The notes beneath the pieces are model-generated. The model was not told the origin of the DNA and did no database searches. It saw only the letters and a program-made list of their open reading frames with translations. The translations under genes and the position numbers were made by a program. From Rhyacophila brunnea (lineage: Eukaryota; Arthropoda; Insecta; Trichoptera; Rhyacophilidae): a DNA stretch of 64,000 bases. This document shows positions 1 to 9,990 of the stretch, piece after piece; the stretch's first letter is position 1, and each line of letters starts with the position of its first letter. The stretch lies in assembly GCA_022495005.1 (NCBI GenBank), contig JAGYXB010001954.1, positions 1 through 64,000 on the forward strand. Direction: 5' to 3'.

Positions 1-1580
1 CCACTCTCCCATTTTTTAATCGCGATTTTATTATTTTTGTATGAACAAATTTAACCGTTGTTCGTGTTTCAAACAGAACGAAATTATTTATGTTGTTGAA
101 TGACAGATGGCGCTACGTCCGAGAAGAATTCAAGACATTTCATTCGGCATATCACAACGCAGTGCGTGCAAAATTTTGTACGATTTATTTTAATTTATCT
201 ATTTTTGTGTGCGTGTATTACAGTGCACAATGCCAGCAAGACGCAAGGTGGGCCATTTGGGCCGTCGGACGAATAAAGCAACAAACATGCGAAATAGTAG
301 AGCAGAAAGAACAGACGAACAAATCCAACAAGAGAACAAAAACGTGCGTGTAGGCATGTCGCAATTGCGTGCACCCCAATCACAAGAGGCACGAGCTGAA
401 CGAAATCAACAACGACAATTGGAACGGAGCCAAGCGCGCCGGTTCGTAGTTAACACACGCAGAGCAAATGACCGACAACGCCAACAAGTACATCGAACAT
501 TTACATCCACTTCGTTCCTTCGTCTAGCATTCGAGTACGAGCCAGATATTGAATATTCCGCTCATCCGAAAGTGCTGATTGGTGCTATGGACAAAGAATG
601 TCCCCATTGTCATGCGCTCAAATTCAAACATGAGTCAGCCGGGATGTGTTGCGCATCAGGAAAAGTGCAACTACCAGAAATTGAGATACCACCAGAACCA
701 TTGAACGGCTCATCGGCACGGTTCCAGATTCAAACCTGTTCTTGAAGTCCATTCGCACATTTAATTCATGCTTCCAAATGACTTCGTTCGGAGCAACAGA
801 AATAGTTCACAATACTGCGGCAAATGGTCAGCAATTCCATTCTACGGTCAAAATCAAAGGCCAAGTATACCACAAAGTAGGCTCATTGCTGCCAATGCCA
901 AACGAACCACATACATTTTTACAAATCTACTTCATGGGCGGTGAGGACATCAATCATGTGGATGCACATTGCGGCTACAATAGCCTCAATTCGCCTAATG
1001 CATGCGTCGGAAAACTGGACGCCCTGTTGAATGAGCACAATGAATTATTGAAATTCTTCAAAGCACACATGCACGAATTGCAAAGTGACAATCACGCTAT
1101 TGTCATCAATCCTGATAAAACACCAGCTGGAGAGCACGTGCGTCGATTCAATGCTCCTGTTGTTGACGACATTGCTGGAATATTAGTTGGCGACCGCACA
1201 TCGACGCGAGAAATCGTGATTCGAATAAGAAACAATAATCAAGAGTTCATCGCTGACACACACCGTTCATACGACGCTCTTCAATATCCGCTAATTTTCT
1301 GGAAGGGACAAGACGGATATTGCATAAACATTAAACAACGAGATCATGTCACAGGTAATTCATTCATTATGAACATCATTACTCATTTTGAATTGAGAAA
1401 ATGAATGGTTGATGTTTTTTTGTTTTTATCGGCGGTCATTGTCTACAGCGCTCTATTTCTCTTTCTGTCATAGATCCTATCCCCACACACTTACGATACA
1501 TTTGTTATTTTTTATTTAACAACCAAAATATTCACTAGAAATAATTTATATGGCAGAACAACGTTTGCCGGGTCAGCTAG
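1..1580 (+). mobile_element. Helitron copy 1, internally deleted, cut by the left window edge
   Basis: Rolling-circle transposon fragment. The 3' end is clear: a short hairpin (GGCAGA...TTTGCC) lies about 11 nt before the terminal GGGTCAGCTAG, and the next base is T, which is the Helitron 3' signature (hairpin, then CTRR, inserted at A/T). The body is nearly identical to the minus-strand copy at 13438-15290, which shows that about 290 bp of the 5' end lie outside this window. Base 1 corresponds to the stretch just upstream of the coding region in that copy. The only coding content is the N-terminal Rep region (209-1404); no Rep nuclease or helicase motifs follow, so this is a non-autonomous derivative. 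Confidence 0.9.
209..1404 (+). pseudogene. Helitron Rep/helicase N-terminal region, truncated and frameshifted
   Basis: Two reading frames, 209-745 and 742-1404, read as one protein broken by a small deletion near 710; the other copy at 14280-14300 is about 4 nt longer there and stays in frame. The likely start is the ATG in MPARRKVGHLGRR, about 20 nt into the first frame. The first third is basic and Q/R-rich. Next comes a zinc-finger-like stretch, CPHCHALKF...CC. Then the conserved Helitron stretches FHSTVKIKGQVYHKVGSLLP, EHNELLKFFKAHMHEL and YDALQYPLIFWKGQDGY follow. In full-length insect Helitrons this leads into the Helitron_like_N domain and then a HUH nuclease and helicase. Here the frame ends soon after QRDHVTGN with a short unrelated tail ending FELRK. 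The protein cannot catalyse transposition; loss of the rest is inferred from family knowledge. Confidence 0.85.
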
Positions 1581-1889
1581 TATTATATATTACTTTTTTT
1601 TTACTTTCATTTTCATAATTCACCAAACATTAAAAAAACGTCTATTTTACTTGATCAATGACACATGAATTCATCCGAAAGTATAGCATATTTTTTGTTC
1701 CACTGTAAAATTGCAATTGTAGGTATCATTATTTTGATTTGTACGATTTGTACGCATTATTGTACCGTATAAACTAATTTGCCATATCTCTAGAAAATCT
1801 ATGTCAAATATAAAAGGACTAAATGATACAGTGCAAAATGGTGGCAAATATATAGCTGTCAGGTTTTATTGATACATCCTATACACCTG
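1581..1889. other. AT-rich spacer without recognised gene
   Basis: Between the Helitron 3' end and the next inverted-repeat element I see only AT-rich sequence with no meaningful reading frame and no repeat that recurs in the window. Confidence 0.5.
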
Positions 1890-1966
1890 GACAGAACAAA
1901 ACCGTTCGGTTATGCGGAATACAGCGGCAAACACATAATGAAAATAAATAATTTGATTATTTGTTA

Positions 1967-2032
1967 GTTTAACCTAACCAAACCTAACCTAATCTAACAA
2001 AACCTAACCTTACCTAAACTAACCCAAACTAA
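1967..2032. repeat. Degenerate CCTAA telomere-like array
   Basis: A run of AACCTAACC-type units with substitutions, mostly separable into CCTAA or CTAAC pentamers. CCTAA/TTAGG is the ancestral insect telomere unit. This array lies in the centre of an inverted-repeat transposon, not at a chromosome end. Confidence 0.8.
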
Positions 2033-2091
2033 CAAATAATCCAGTATATCGGGTATTTTCAAAAGGTGTTTTCCGCTGTATTCCTCATAAC

Positions 2092-2839
2092 TAGGGAATC
2101 CAATCCCGAGCCAAAATTCTGATCCCGGGATTTCGGGATTACAATTTGACAATCCCGGGATCCCGGGACTGGTCCCGGGATTGGCATTTTTTCCATTGTT
2201 AATATAAAATTATTATATTTACAAATAACATTGATAAAATTGGTCAAAAATAAATCTAGTATAATTTTTACTATTTAAGACATTTATTGTTAATATTGTA
2301 TACGTTCAATCTTGGAAATACACAAGTTTAATGGAGTAAATAATATTGTAATATAAATAATAATGTGAATTTAATATGAGATTGCTGTTTCTGATAGTAA
2401 AGACATAATGAATGGATCAGCGAGATTTAAAATAGTAAAACAAATAAGCATGGCGTACTTATGGCCTTTCCGCTTCATAAATCTAATTAGTCAGCCAAAT
2501 ATGAAACTGCCGTAAAACGTATGATATCATGGTGTAATTACTTTGTTAAAAGTGCGAAGCATTGTTTTTTTACCAAGCTTTCTCATTTTTAATAATTTAT
2601 GTGAAAAAATAAAATAAATCGGCAACCTACACATCAAACTTCATTCAAACTCAGTTTATTTCTAATGTAGTTATTTTGTATTAAAAGTATTTTTTCTGTT
2701 ATATTTTCCATAAAAATTGATAAAAAAATCAATCCCGAAATCCCGGGATTATGTTTATCAATCCCGGGATTAATAGGTGTCGAAAATAGCTCGGGATCCC
2801 GGGATCCCGGGATTCGGGATCCCGGAATTGGATTCCCTA
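2092..2839. mobile_element. hAT-like non-autonomous element, family with CCCGGGAT ends, copy 1
   Basis: 748-bp element starting TAGGGAATCCAATCCCG and ending with the near-complement GGAATTGGATTCCCTA. It is flanked by perfect 8-bp duplications CTCATAAC at 2084-2091 and 2840-2847. An 8-bp duplication and the subterminal array of short CCCGGGAT words fit hAT elements. A second copy at 37915-38793 shares the whole body. No transposase is encoded; the 62-residue minus frame at 2059-2247 only reads through the terminal repeats. Confidence 0.9.
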
Positions 2840-2866
2840 CTCATAACCGAACTGTACCCAAAGAAC

Positions 2867-4080
2867 CAATGTTTTGATACTTCTACAACGTTGTATTTTA
2901 CGATTCTTTAGTCACTATTTTACTGTCACTGTTCGTCGTGGTCCAGAAAGAATTGATAAAAATAATTTATTGTACTGGGAACATTGCCCATTGTGCCTGG
3001 TAAAGGACTGAACGCTGAGGATTGACCAAATGAAGGAATCCACTATAAAACTGATAGCAACCACCATACGTTTTCTAGAGAATAGGTAAGCAGGACCTAC
3101 TAGAAATACAATTTTAATGTTAGCAACTTTTCTTAATTATAATAAATTTGCAGTGTTTTATTTAATTATATAAGTTTAAATCTTGCTTTAAAACATATGA
3201 CGTTAATTTCAGATAAATATATTTTTAATTCACCCAATGTTTTTGTCATGCCAAATATAAAATTATTTTTATCATATTAAATATGGTAAATATTATTAAA
3301 TAATACAGTACATTTGTAATAATGATCGATAATAGTCTTGAAATATTCATGGAATGGAACCGCAAGTAATTAAAAATCGTCTCAAAGAATTCAATAGAAT
3401 TTTCCATCACTTTGACTGATTTAAATTGAAATGTCGAGAAAATTAATAAATTTGTTCTCAATTTACGTGCTTTCCATTTTTTTTTATTTAAAATTTATCG
3501 AAAACCATATTATTTTAATTTGTGATTCACGAGCTATAATATGTAGATTGAAAATGAAGTTTTTACGGTATATTCAGAAGCTAAGCCTCACCAATCTGTA
3601 GACTTTACAGTTTACAAGAAAATTATATGATATACCATTGTACTACCCCATCTTTTCTCATTTAAAGTATTTTATATGTGATTTACATATACAATGATAT
3701 ATAATTAGTAAGTATAAAGTGTTATTTTTAATGCTACTATTATATAATTAAAAATAAAAGTATAGGTATTTCAGTATCCGTACGGTAAGTAAAATCCCTT
3801 TAAAAATATATATATTCTATTGAAATTATATTTATTACAGAAAAATATATCCGGTAAAACTTTTCATTGGATTTGACGACTTTATGGGATCTATAATATA
3901 TTATTCACCATGATATAATATAATATATTTAATTATATTATTATATTAATTTCATTTAATTCAATAAATAATTAATTTTATTTAATTCATAAATAATTAA
4001 TTTAAAATATAAATGTATAAAATGTAAAACCTATATTATTATATAATAGTGGAATGTATTTTTGATTTCTGCCTGCTGAT
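2867..4080. other. AT-rich DNA without recognised gene
   Basis: Long A/T runs, including a dense TAATATATT stretch near 3895-4000. The only sizeable frame (71 residues, minus, 3246-3461) is low-complexity and hydrophobic and matches nothing I recognise. No inverted-repeat pair was seen. Confidence 0.5.
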
Positions 4081-4482
4081 TGATGCCCAACGTAGGTCAA
4101 AATGGAGGTTTTATGGTATTTTCAGAGCATACGCCTGGACATTCCTTAAACGTTGTAGATAATCTGTTTATATAATTTTGAAGCCTTATTATCCTTTATA
4201 TTTATTTTAAACATTTGATGACTGCATAAAGCATTTTTATTAGATAAAATAATATTCTTTTAAACCTTTCGATCTAATGTTTTAGAATATAGTCATATTT
4301 CAGTACATCCATGTGCAGTGGCGTTAAGATTTTTTAGTTGTATTAAATTTTAAAGGCATTCATAAAATCGTTAGTAAAATTGTTGTTAACATTATATAGG
4401 TAGTAATATATTTACGATAAAAAATTATATTTATAATCTCTGTGATCCCAAATTTGACAAGAATTAGGCATTTTAACCGAAA
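4081..4482 (+). mobile_element. TTAA foldback family, single-arm fragment
   Basis: Collinear with one arm of the palindrome at 34169-35504 and with 59055-59480. Shared landmarks are GTCAAAATGGAG, CCTTAAACGTTGTAGATAAT, TTTAGAATATAGTCATATTT and CAAATTTGACAAGAATTAGG. The outermost end is eroded (no clean TTAA is visible), and the arm stops where another repeat (family C) begins at about 4483. Non-coding. Confidence 0.8.
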
Positions 4483-4700
4483 AAAATCGGTATGCGTACT
4501 TATATACGCGTGATAGAAGTTATACTTCTTTGGCGTAACAAAACAAAAACAAAACTTGTGATAAACTAGAAATAAACCAACGGCGTTCCAATAAGCGGTT
4601 ATTTTTCTTGAATGTGTATTTTAACAAAATAATTAAGAGCTAGTCGAAGAATCTAGGTTTTGTTACGCCAGAGAATTATAACGCGCATCATATTAAAAAA
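4483..4700. repeat. Family C repeat, rearranged short copy
   Basis: The left part carries the family terminus (GAAGTTATACTTCTTTGGCG followed by TAACAAAAC). The right part contains the same segment in reverse orientation (TTTTGTTACGCC, preceded by the complement of GATTCTTCGACTAGCTC). The middle of the family, present at 21990-22440 and 56197-56665, is missing. The copy is therefore a small foldback made of one end facing itself. No gene. Confidence 0.7.
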
Positions 4701-4873
4701 AAAAACGTTAACACTGATTGATGATGGCGGAACGCGATGTGACGTTAATAATAATATGCTTTGTAGCATCATTTTATTTTTAATCTATGCATGTCATTTT
4801 GACTATACATATTTCGATTTAACATTCAATATACATCAACATTCTATGTTGTTAAATATATCGAGAAAATAAA

Positions 4874-5133
4874 TCGCACCGTGAGTGTAAGACCAAGACA
4901 TCTGCAAATTTTTCAATTTCGAGATTAAATGCAAAATAACTGGAAAAGTCGTAAACTTGATAATGTAGAAGTGAAGTAACTCAAAGAACATGCAATATAA
5001 TGTAGATATAAACCAAATATTATGTTTTTTTTTTTTAGAAACTCTATTTATTCTAACAAAACGAAGACTTCAAACCCTAATATATCCAAAATATGTCTTT
5101 TGCAGATGCCTTGGTTTTACACTCACGGTGCGA
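4874..5133. mobile_element. 260-bp inverted-repeat element
   Basis: Ends TCGCACCGTGAGTGTAAGAC and its complement (GTTTTACACTCACGGTGCGA) form terminal repeats of about 35 bp that extend inward to ATCTGCAAA. The interior is AT-rich and non-coding. I could not identify a clean target duplication or assign a superfamily; no second copy was seen in the window. Confidence 0.7.
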
Positions 5134-5818
5134 AATGTATTACCTTTAGATAGAGGATAGTTTTCAAAAACGGCATTGCTCAAAAATCAATAATAAGTTT
5201 CGGAGGTGGTTAAAAATAATTGATTGTGGTAAACGGAAAACGTGTTTCGATAAAGTAATTTGATTAAGTGCCAGAGAATCGAACTAGGATTGAAGGGTAC
5301 GTACATTATTAGCAAAAGAGTCACGTGTAGGTTGCCTCATCTACGTCGAAAGCTATTAAGGGTGGGTTTTACGACTTAAATACTGTGCAAGTATGTATAG
5401 CAAACTTGTCATCCCACTACTAAATGGTATTTACAACCAAAAGTGATTTACCATTTAATCGAATTTTTACAACTCAGGTAAATAATAATTAAATGTTACT
5501 CGCAAAGAAATTACAATATAATACCGTCACTGTTTTGGCAGAAGACACTAATTCGAAAAAATGACATATTGAGTCAGTTATACCAAAATGTTCCTTATTT
5601 CAAACTTTACCGTCTGGAAACCTTCTTAATAAATAAACAATCTTTATTTTAAAATCATCCTTTTTACGATTACTTAATAAACTCACATGGTAGACCATTT
5701 CAAACATGTTAACAACTTCAAAGTCAAATTACACAAAACTAGTATTCTCCAGTTAGTGTGTTCTGCCAGAACAGAGACGATATATTGTAGCTGTTTTATA
5801 ATTAATTATTATTAGTTA
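5134..5818. other. Unassigned AT-rich DNA
   Basis: No reading frame, RNA gene or recurring repeat recognised before the LINE fragment begins. Confidence 0.45.
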
Positions 5819-6309
5819 TAGTTGGCCGCCTGAATAATGTCTTCAAAAGTGACCTTCCACTGTGCCTAAAGCGCAAAGTGTTCAACCTGTGTGTGCTTCC
5901 CGTAATCACATATGCGTATGAAACATGGACCCTAAGTAAAAGAGAGATGCAGAAACTTAGAATAACACAACGTGATATGGAGAGGCGCATGCTTGGCATA
6001 ACGCGAAAGGTCAAAAAGAGGAATGAGTGGATAAGGAAGCAGACAAGAGTTTTCGATGTGATAAAGTTCATTAAAATATGCTCAAAGGACATATAGCTCA
6101 AAGAAGAGACAATTGTTGGACAAATTTAGTCATCCAGTGGTATCCAAGAGGTACAAAACGTCTAGAAGGTAGACCTAGAAGCCGCTGGATCGATGAAATG
6201 ATAAAGTTCTGCGGAAGTACGTGGCAACGCAATTCACAGGACTGAGAGAAGTGGAATCAGCTTCAATATGCCTTCATCCAGTAGTGGATAGATTCAGGCC
6301 GATGATGAT
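5819..6309 (+). pseudogene. RTE-like LINE ORF2 C-terminal fragment, frameshifted
   Basis: The 3' end of a non-LTR retrotransposon, 5'-truncated as is usual for target-primed insertion. The frame runs VGRLNNVFKSDLPL, then VFNLCVLPVITYAYETWTLS and MERRMLGITRK, which is the conserved post-reverse-transcriptase region of RTE-like LINEs. A deletion near 6076 removes the LKWRWAGHIAR segment that the copy at 19503-19985 keeps, and shifts the frame. Later pieces (a WIDEM-like stretch, FIQQW changed to FIQ plus a stop) are still visible. It ends near a GATGATGATAAT tail, equivalent to the TGATGA tail of the other copy. The minus-strand frame at 5802-6101 is a shadow. Confidence 0.85.
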
Positions 6310-6490
6310 AATAGTTAACTAAGCCAGGATCCACGCCTTGTATTTAAGAATTCTATTTACAAAGATGGCCTCTTTACACGCAAGATTTTATATAGTTTTT
6401 GATTCAATTCTAGTATCCAGTCGGTAAGGAATATGATTAACAATTAATTTAATAATATATTATTAATTCTATCGACCGAAGGTACTTGAT

Positions 6491-6666
6491 GGAATTTGAA
6501 TTTAAATTCTAATGGATTTAAGTTTTGTGTGTACCTAATGTGTATTTACCTTTTTGTGAGTGTGGATAGTGCCTGAAGATGCCGAAAGGCGAAACATGGG
6601 TCGCAAAAAACGACTCAAATGGAATAGTATACAACTTTAATCGATTAGAATTTAAATTTAATATTC
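6491..6666 (+). mobile_element. Short inverted-repeat element carrying a hammerhead-like motif (family D, copy 1)
   Basis: Starts GGAATTTGAATTTAAATTCT and ends with the inverted equivalent (GATTAGAATTTAAATTTAAT then ATTCC), giving terminal repeats of about 35 bp. Relatives lie at 23006-23372 and, as a partial copy, at 20757-20850. Similarity also extends leftward through a shared CGAAGGTACTTGAT word, so the true 5' boundary may be further out. The interior holds a candidate hammerhead ribozyme. No coding capacity. The class could be a Penelope-like element terminal repeat or a retrozyme-like element; this is not settled. Confidence 0.65.
6570..6605 (+). ncRNA. Candidate minimal hammerhead ribozyme
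   Basis: The order fits a type I hammerhead: helix I TGC (6570-6572), core CTGAAGA (6573-6579, matching CUGANGA), helix II GCC-GAAA-GGC (6581-6590, GNRA-type loop), core GAAA (6591-6594), a very short helix III closed by A-C/G-T around ATGG, cleavage triplet GTC (6600-6602), then GCA (6603-6605) pairing with TGC. Short helix III hammerheads are known in Penelope-like elements and retrozymes. Assignment rests on visual folding only; self-cleavage is not shown. Confidence 0.5.
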
Positions 6667-7424
6667 CTGTTAATACAATATTCACTTTGTGTGGTGCATA
6701 TGATCCGCATGGAATCGAGAATAACAATTTACTATGTACTGTACTTAGTTGTAATTAGGTTTTCTACTTGTTCAAATTAAAATTAAAATTTATTTATTGT
6801 AATACAGTGAAATTTACAAATTGTATATTCAAGACGTTCACAACGTGATACGAAAAACAAAGAAATAGTATTAAATTATCAAGTAAGTACATGGAATTAA
6901 GCCAAGCGGAGCCTAATTTAAGGATTTATAAAACAACATCCGCCATAACAGACGAATCCTCACGTAGGTTGTTCTTCTAATTGGCATAACCAATGTTAGG
7001 TTGGTTCTGAACTTTGGGAGAAAACAACAAGTTATTATGCTTCCGATGTCTAAGATAGTTACCAAGAATACACAGTTCTAATTTTACACCACGTATAATT
7101 AGTCAAATACAATATAAACACGATTCACTAATTCGTGGAAAGTTTTCATATCTTAAATAAGAAAAATTACTAATAGAGAGTTTTTGGAATTGTGCCAGAT
7201 AAAAGGGGTCGAGTAAACCAGGTGGAGGCTTGCAGAGAATAGGAGAGGATTTTTTCCTTTTTATCTCTGTACAAAGCCACGGAGCTTAATTAATAATTAT
7301 AGTGCAGTAGTAATGAAATAGTAGTGTAATGATCAAAGAAATATCAACGCATGGTAAAAACAGAAAGATATATATTATATGATCTCATTAGTAATCGAGC
7401 TCAGTACCTCTGGTATGAGAAGCC
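6667..7424. other. Unassigned AT-rich DNA
   Basis: No supported gene. Direct words such as AAATTAAAATT occur, but no organised repeat or inverted-repeat pair was seen. Confidence 0.45.
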
Positions 7425-7432
7425 AGTGCGTT

Positions 7433-8091
7433 TAGGGATTGCAATACCGGTATTTAAAAACCGGTATTCCTATATTTATCAATACCCAAATACCGGTTTT
7501 CAAAATCCCAAATACCGGAATTTTCGGTATTTAGAAAGCACAGTCGTTTACGTTTTTGAAAATGAATTATAAGTTATGTACTGCTAAAATGCAAATATTT
7601 TGAGTGAATCCAACAGAGGTGAAAAAATAATAAAACAAATTTCATCAAATATATTATTTATATAAGTAATTGTCGCGATGAATTATAAAAATATTATTTC
7701 GAAATAGAAAAAATCCGTGACAAAAATGTTCATTATTCTATAATTATTATTGATGACTGTACAAGCGTTGAATTTAAGAAGCTTTTCCTGAAGCCGGACT
7801 TATTTGGACTTGATGAACTTTTGAGGGCTTTAGTTAAAATTATCAATATATTCAAATTATTTGTAAAAATACACTAGTTCTACGATTATGATCAATACAT
7901 ATTTTTAAGTGTCAACATGATAAATGAAGGTATGTAGGTTTATGCTATAAAATAATATTTTAAAAGATTTTAATAGCTATACTTATTGATAAGCGCCTAC
8001 TTTTGTTTTATGATGTTTAAGAAATACCGGTATTTAATAAGAAATACCGAAAAACCGGTGTTGACATTTTCATTCGGTATTGCAATCCCTA
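7433..8091. mobile_element. hAT-like non-autonomous element with ACCGGTATT repeats
   Basis: 659 bp, starting TAGGGATTGCAATACCGGTA and ending CGGTATTGCAATCCCTA. It is flanked by perfect 8-bp duplications AGTGCGTT at 7425-7432 and 8092-8099. Many subterminal AATACCGGT words, in both orientations, are typical transposase-binding clusters of hAT elements. The 73-residue frame at 7351-7572 just reads across the terminal repeat, and no transposase motif is present. It is distinct from the CCCGGGAT family but shares the TAGGGAT-type start. Confidence 0.9.
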
Positions 8092-8386
8092 AGTGCGTTA
8101 TAAATACTATGAATGTCGAAAGCTAGAGAAGACTAATGTATGGTTCGATTGAATTGCAATAATTGATTACTGTTATATTTCACGAGAATCGTTGACGAGA
8201 GAGATAGAACAACCAGAGTGATTATTTTTTTAAATTACGATTTGTCAAAATCAAATGGCGCCAAAATATCGATTTTTAATGATCACTATTTCAACATTAA
8301 TACGAATGCATCAACATGTTATTTTTTTTTTATTAAAATTTCTCAAACTGAAAAGTGTGCATTGTCAATATTAAGTTAATTAATTG

Positions 8387-8407
8387 ATATATATATATAT
8401 ATATATA
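8387..8407. repeat. (AT)n microsatellite
   Basis: About ten AT units in uninterrupted series. Similar shorter runs lie at 26946-26960 and 39476-39486. Confidence 0.9.
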
Positions 8408-9136
8408 CATACTTAAAGTCAGGGTTTCTTCTAAAGTGATTTACGAAAACTTGATAATGATAGAGGAATAAATAGATGTATGAGGTATTGTTATCCCGTG
8501 TTTATATGAGTTGTTTTATGCATACTAGTAGTTGTAACCAAGACTGGTTATTATAAATTATTATTATTTTCCTCTGTTGGTATTACAGTATTATATTCCG
8601 AACTACGACTGTTGTAATTATAATTATTATCGATTGGCTTAATAAACCAATTTATTTTTTCAAGAAAACAATTAAATGAAAACCATCACCTCAGTAGTTA
8701 TAGGTATTGCGTACACTTGTACCTAATATACCTTAATATGTTATGTGAATTCAAGTAGGTATCTTTTATGTTTCACTATCAATAAAGACGTTGACAATAA
8801 TCAGACGTTTTATAAGTGATACTTCTAAAGTCAACGAAGGCATATTTTTTTTACGTTTTCGTGTTGACTAATATAAACAGATTTTTGTTTATATGACTCT
8901 GGAGTATAGCGCTAGATATGTTGATAATTAGCACCCAGTTATTGAATTGAATGATGTATAAACTATATAACAGGGGATATGTTTATCAATCAGAGCCTGG
9001 GATATAGTTTAGTTATAGATCATTAAATTTGACAGCAGATCAAAATGCGTATCCGGAAATTTGTACGTAAACAGTTTGCCGCAGGATATTTATAGTATAT
9101 TTGTACGTATGCAACAACATGTGGAGATGTCTTTAC

Positions 9137-9160
9137 TAGGTTAGCTTAGGTTAGGGTTAA
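9137..9160. repeat. Short TTAGG-like stretch
   Basis: AGGTTAGCTTAGGTTAGGGTTA contains telomere-type units on the plus strand. The word ATTTGTACGTA occurs on both sides (9058 and 9099 direct, near 9208 inverted), so it may lie in a decayed inverted-repeat element, but I could not define ends. Confidence 0.4.
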
Positions 9161-9883
9161 TCTAAATGGAACAGTACTATTTGCAAACTATCGCCGCATT
9201 TTGTAAGATACGTACAAATGTATTCCACGGTGAAATGTTCAACGAAGAACTCGTCATTTGATAAAATGTTATACGAATTCATGTTTAACGTACTGCGACG
9301 CACAAATAAGTGTCCCTCAATGAACTGCATACGTACAACTTACGTGTAACCATCAAAATGATGGTTGTTGAAGCTGATTCGGATTGTTTTTTTCATTGTT
9401 AGATTCACTTTAAAAACCTCTCACTCTTATATATATTTACAAAACGATGACAATATTTTATTCTGGTACCAACTAAAATAATATAAGCAGATGATACAGC
9501 GAAGAGAGTTTGGAAATCGCTGTTTCACAATAGGCTAGCCATCAACGGACGATGCATGTCAAGAGCATGTCCAGAGTGAAATATAACGGACATGTCTGCA
9601 CTACCTAGGCTAATACTGATAGAGTATAACTAATACTCATTATGTGAACCAGTCGCGGACACGGAAGACGTGGCGACGACTCCGGATATATCGTGGTGGT
9701 TACTAACAGGATGCACTTTGTTATCATTTGTAATTAGAGCTAGTCTAAGATACCATACTTTCATTAATAAATATGTATTAAATTTAATCTTCTCTGTCTT
9801 TTGCGCGATATTTAGTGGAAATTCTCAGTACGACTACCAAATTTAAACACAATTATTATTTAAAATCATCAGTAGCCTGATGA

Positions 9884-9990
9884 TGAGTACCTCCGCTACA
9901 CGGAAGTACATTAGAACATGTATATGTCTGAGAGCGATTGAAGACACATATCCACATTCCAATGTACTTCCATCTAGTGGAGGTACTCAG
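9884..9990. repeat. Near-perfect foldback of about 107 bp
   Basis: The left arm TGAGTACCTCCGCTACACGG is complementary to the right arm CATCTAGTGGAGGTACTCA. Pairing continues inward through AGTACATT/AATGTACTT and CATGTATATGTCT/AGACACATATCCACATT, leaving a loop of roughly 12 nt (GAGAGCGATTGA). It could be a tiny foldback element or a hairpin RNA locus; the 66-residue frame crossing it is not credible as a protein. Confidence 0.7.

Larger units (their letters stand above)
1898..2858. mobile_element. CCTAA-bearing inverted-repeat element, copy 1, split by a hAT-like insertion
   Basis: The left arm (from about 1898) and right arm (to 2858) match the complete copies at 11515-11703 and 32037-32220. 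The termini resemble GGTACAGTTCGGTTAT, about 75-80 bp of each end are inverted repeats, and the centre holds CCTAA-type repeats. Candidate 8-bp duplications GACAGAAC (1890-1897) and CAAAGAAC (2859-2866) agree at 6 of 8 positions, so this copy is older. A second transposon (2092-2839) sits inside its right terminal repeat. No coding capacity. Confidence 0.8.

Noticed and set aside
1967..2032. CCTAA repeats as a true telomere or telomere fusion
   Set aside because: The arrays are short, degenerate and always centred inside inverted-repeat elements with target duplications.
9055..9235. A third CCTAA-type inverted-repeat element around the TTAGG-like stretch
   Set aside because: ATTTGTACGTA words occur on both sides, but the arms do not align over a convincing length and no target duplication is present.
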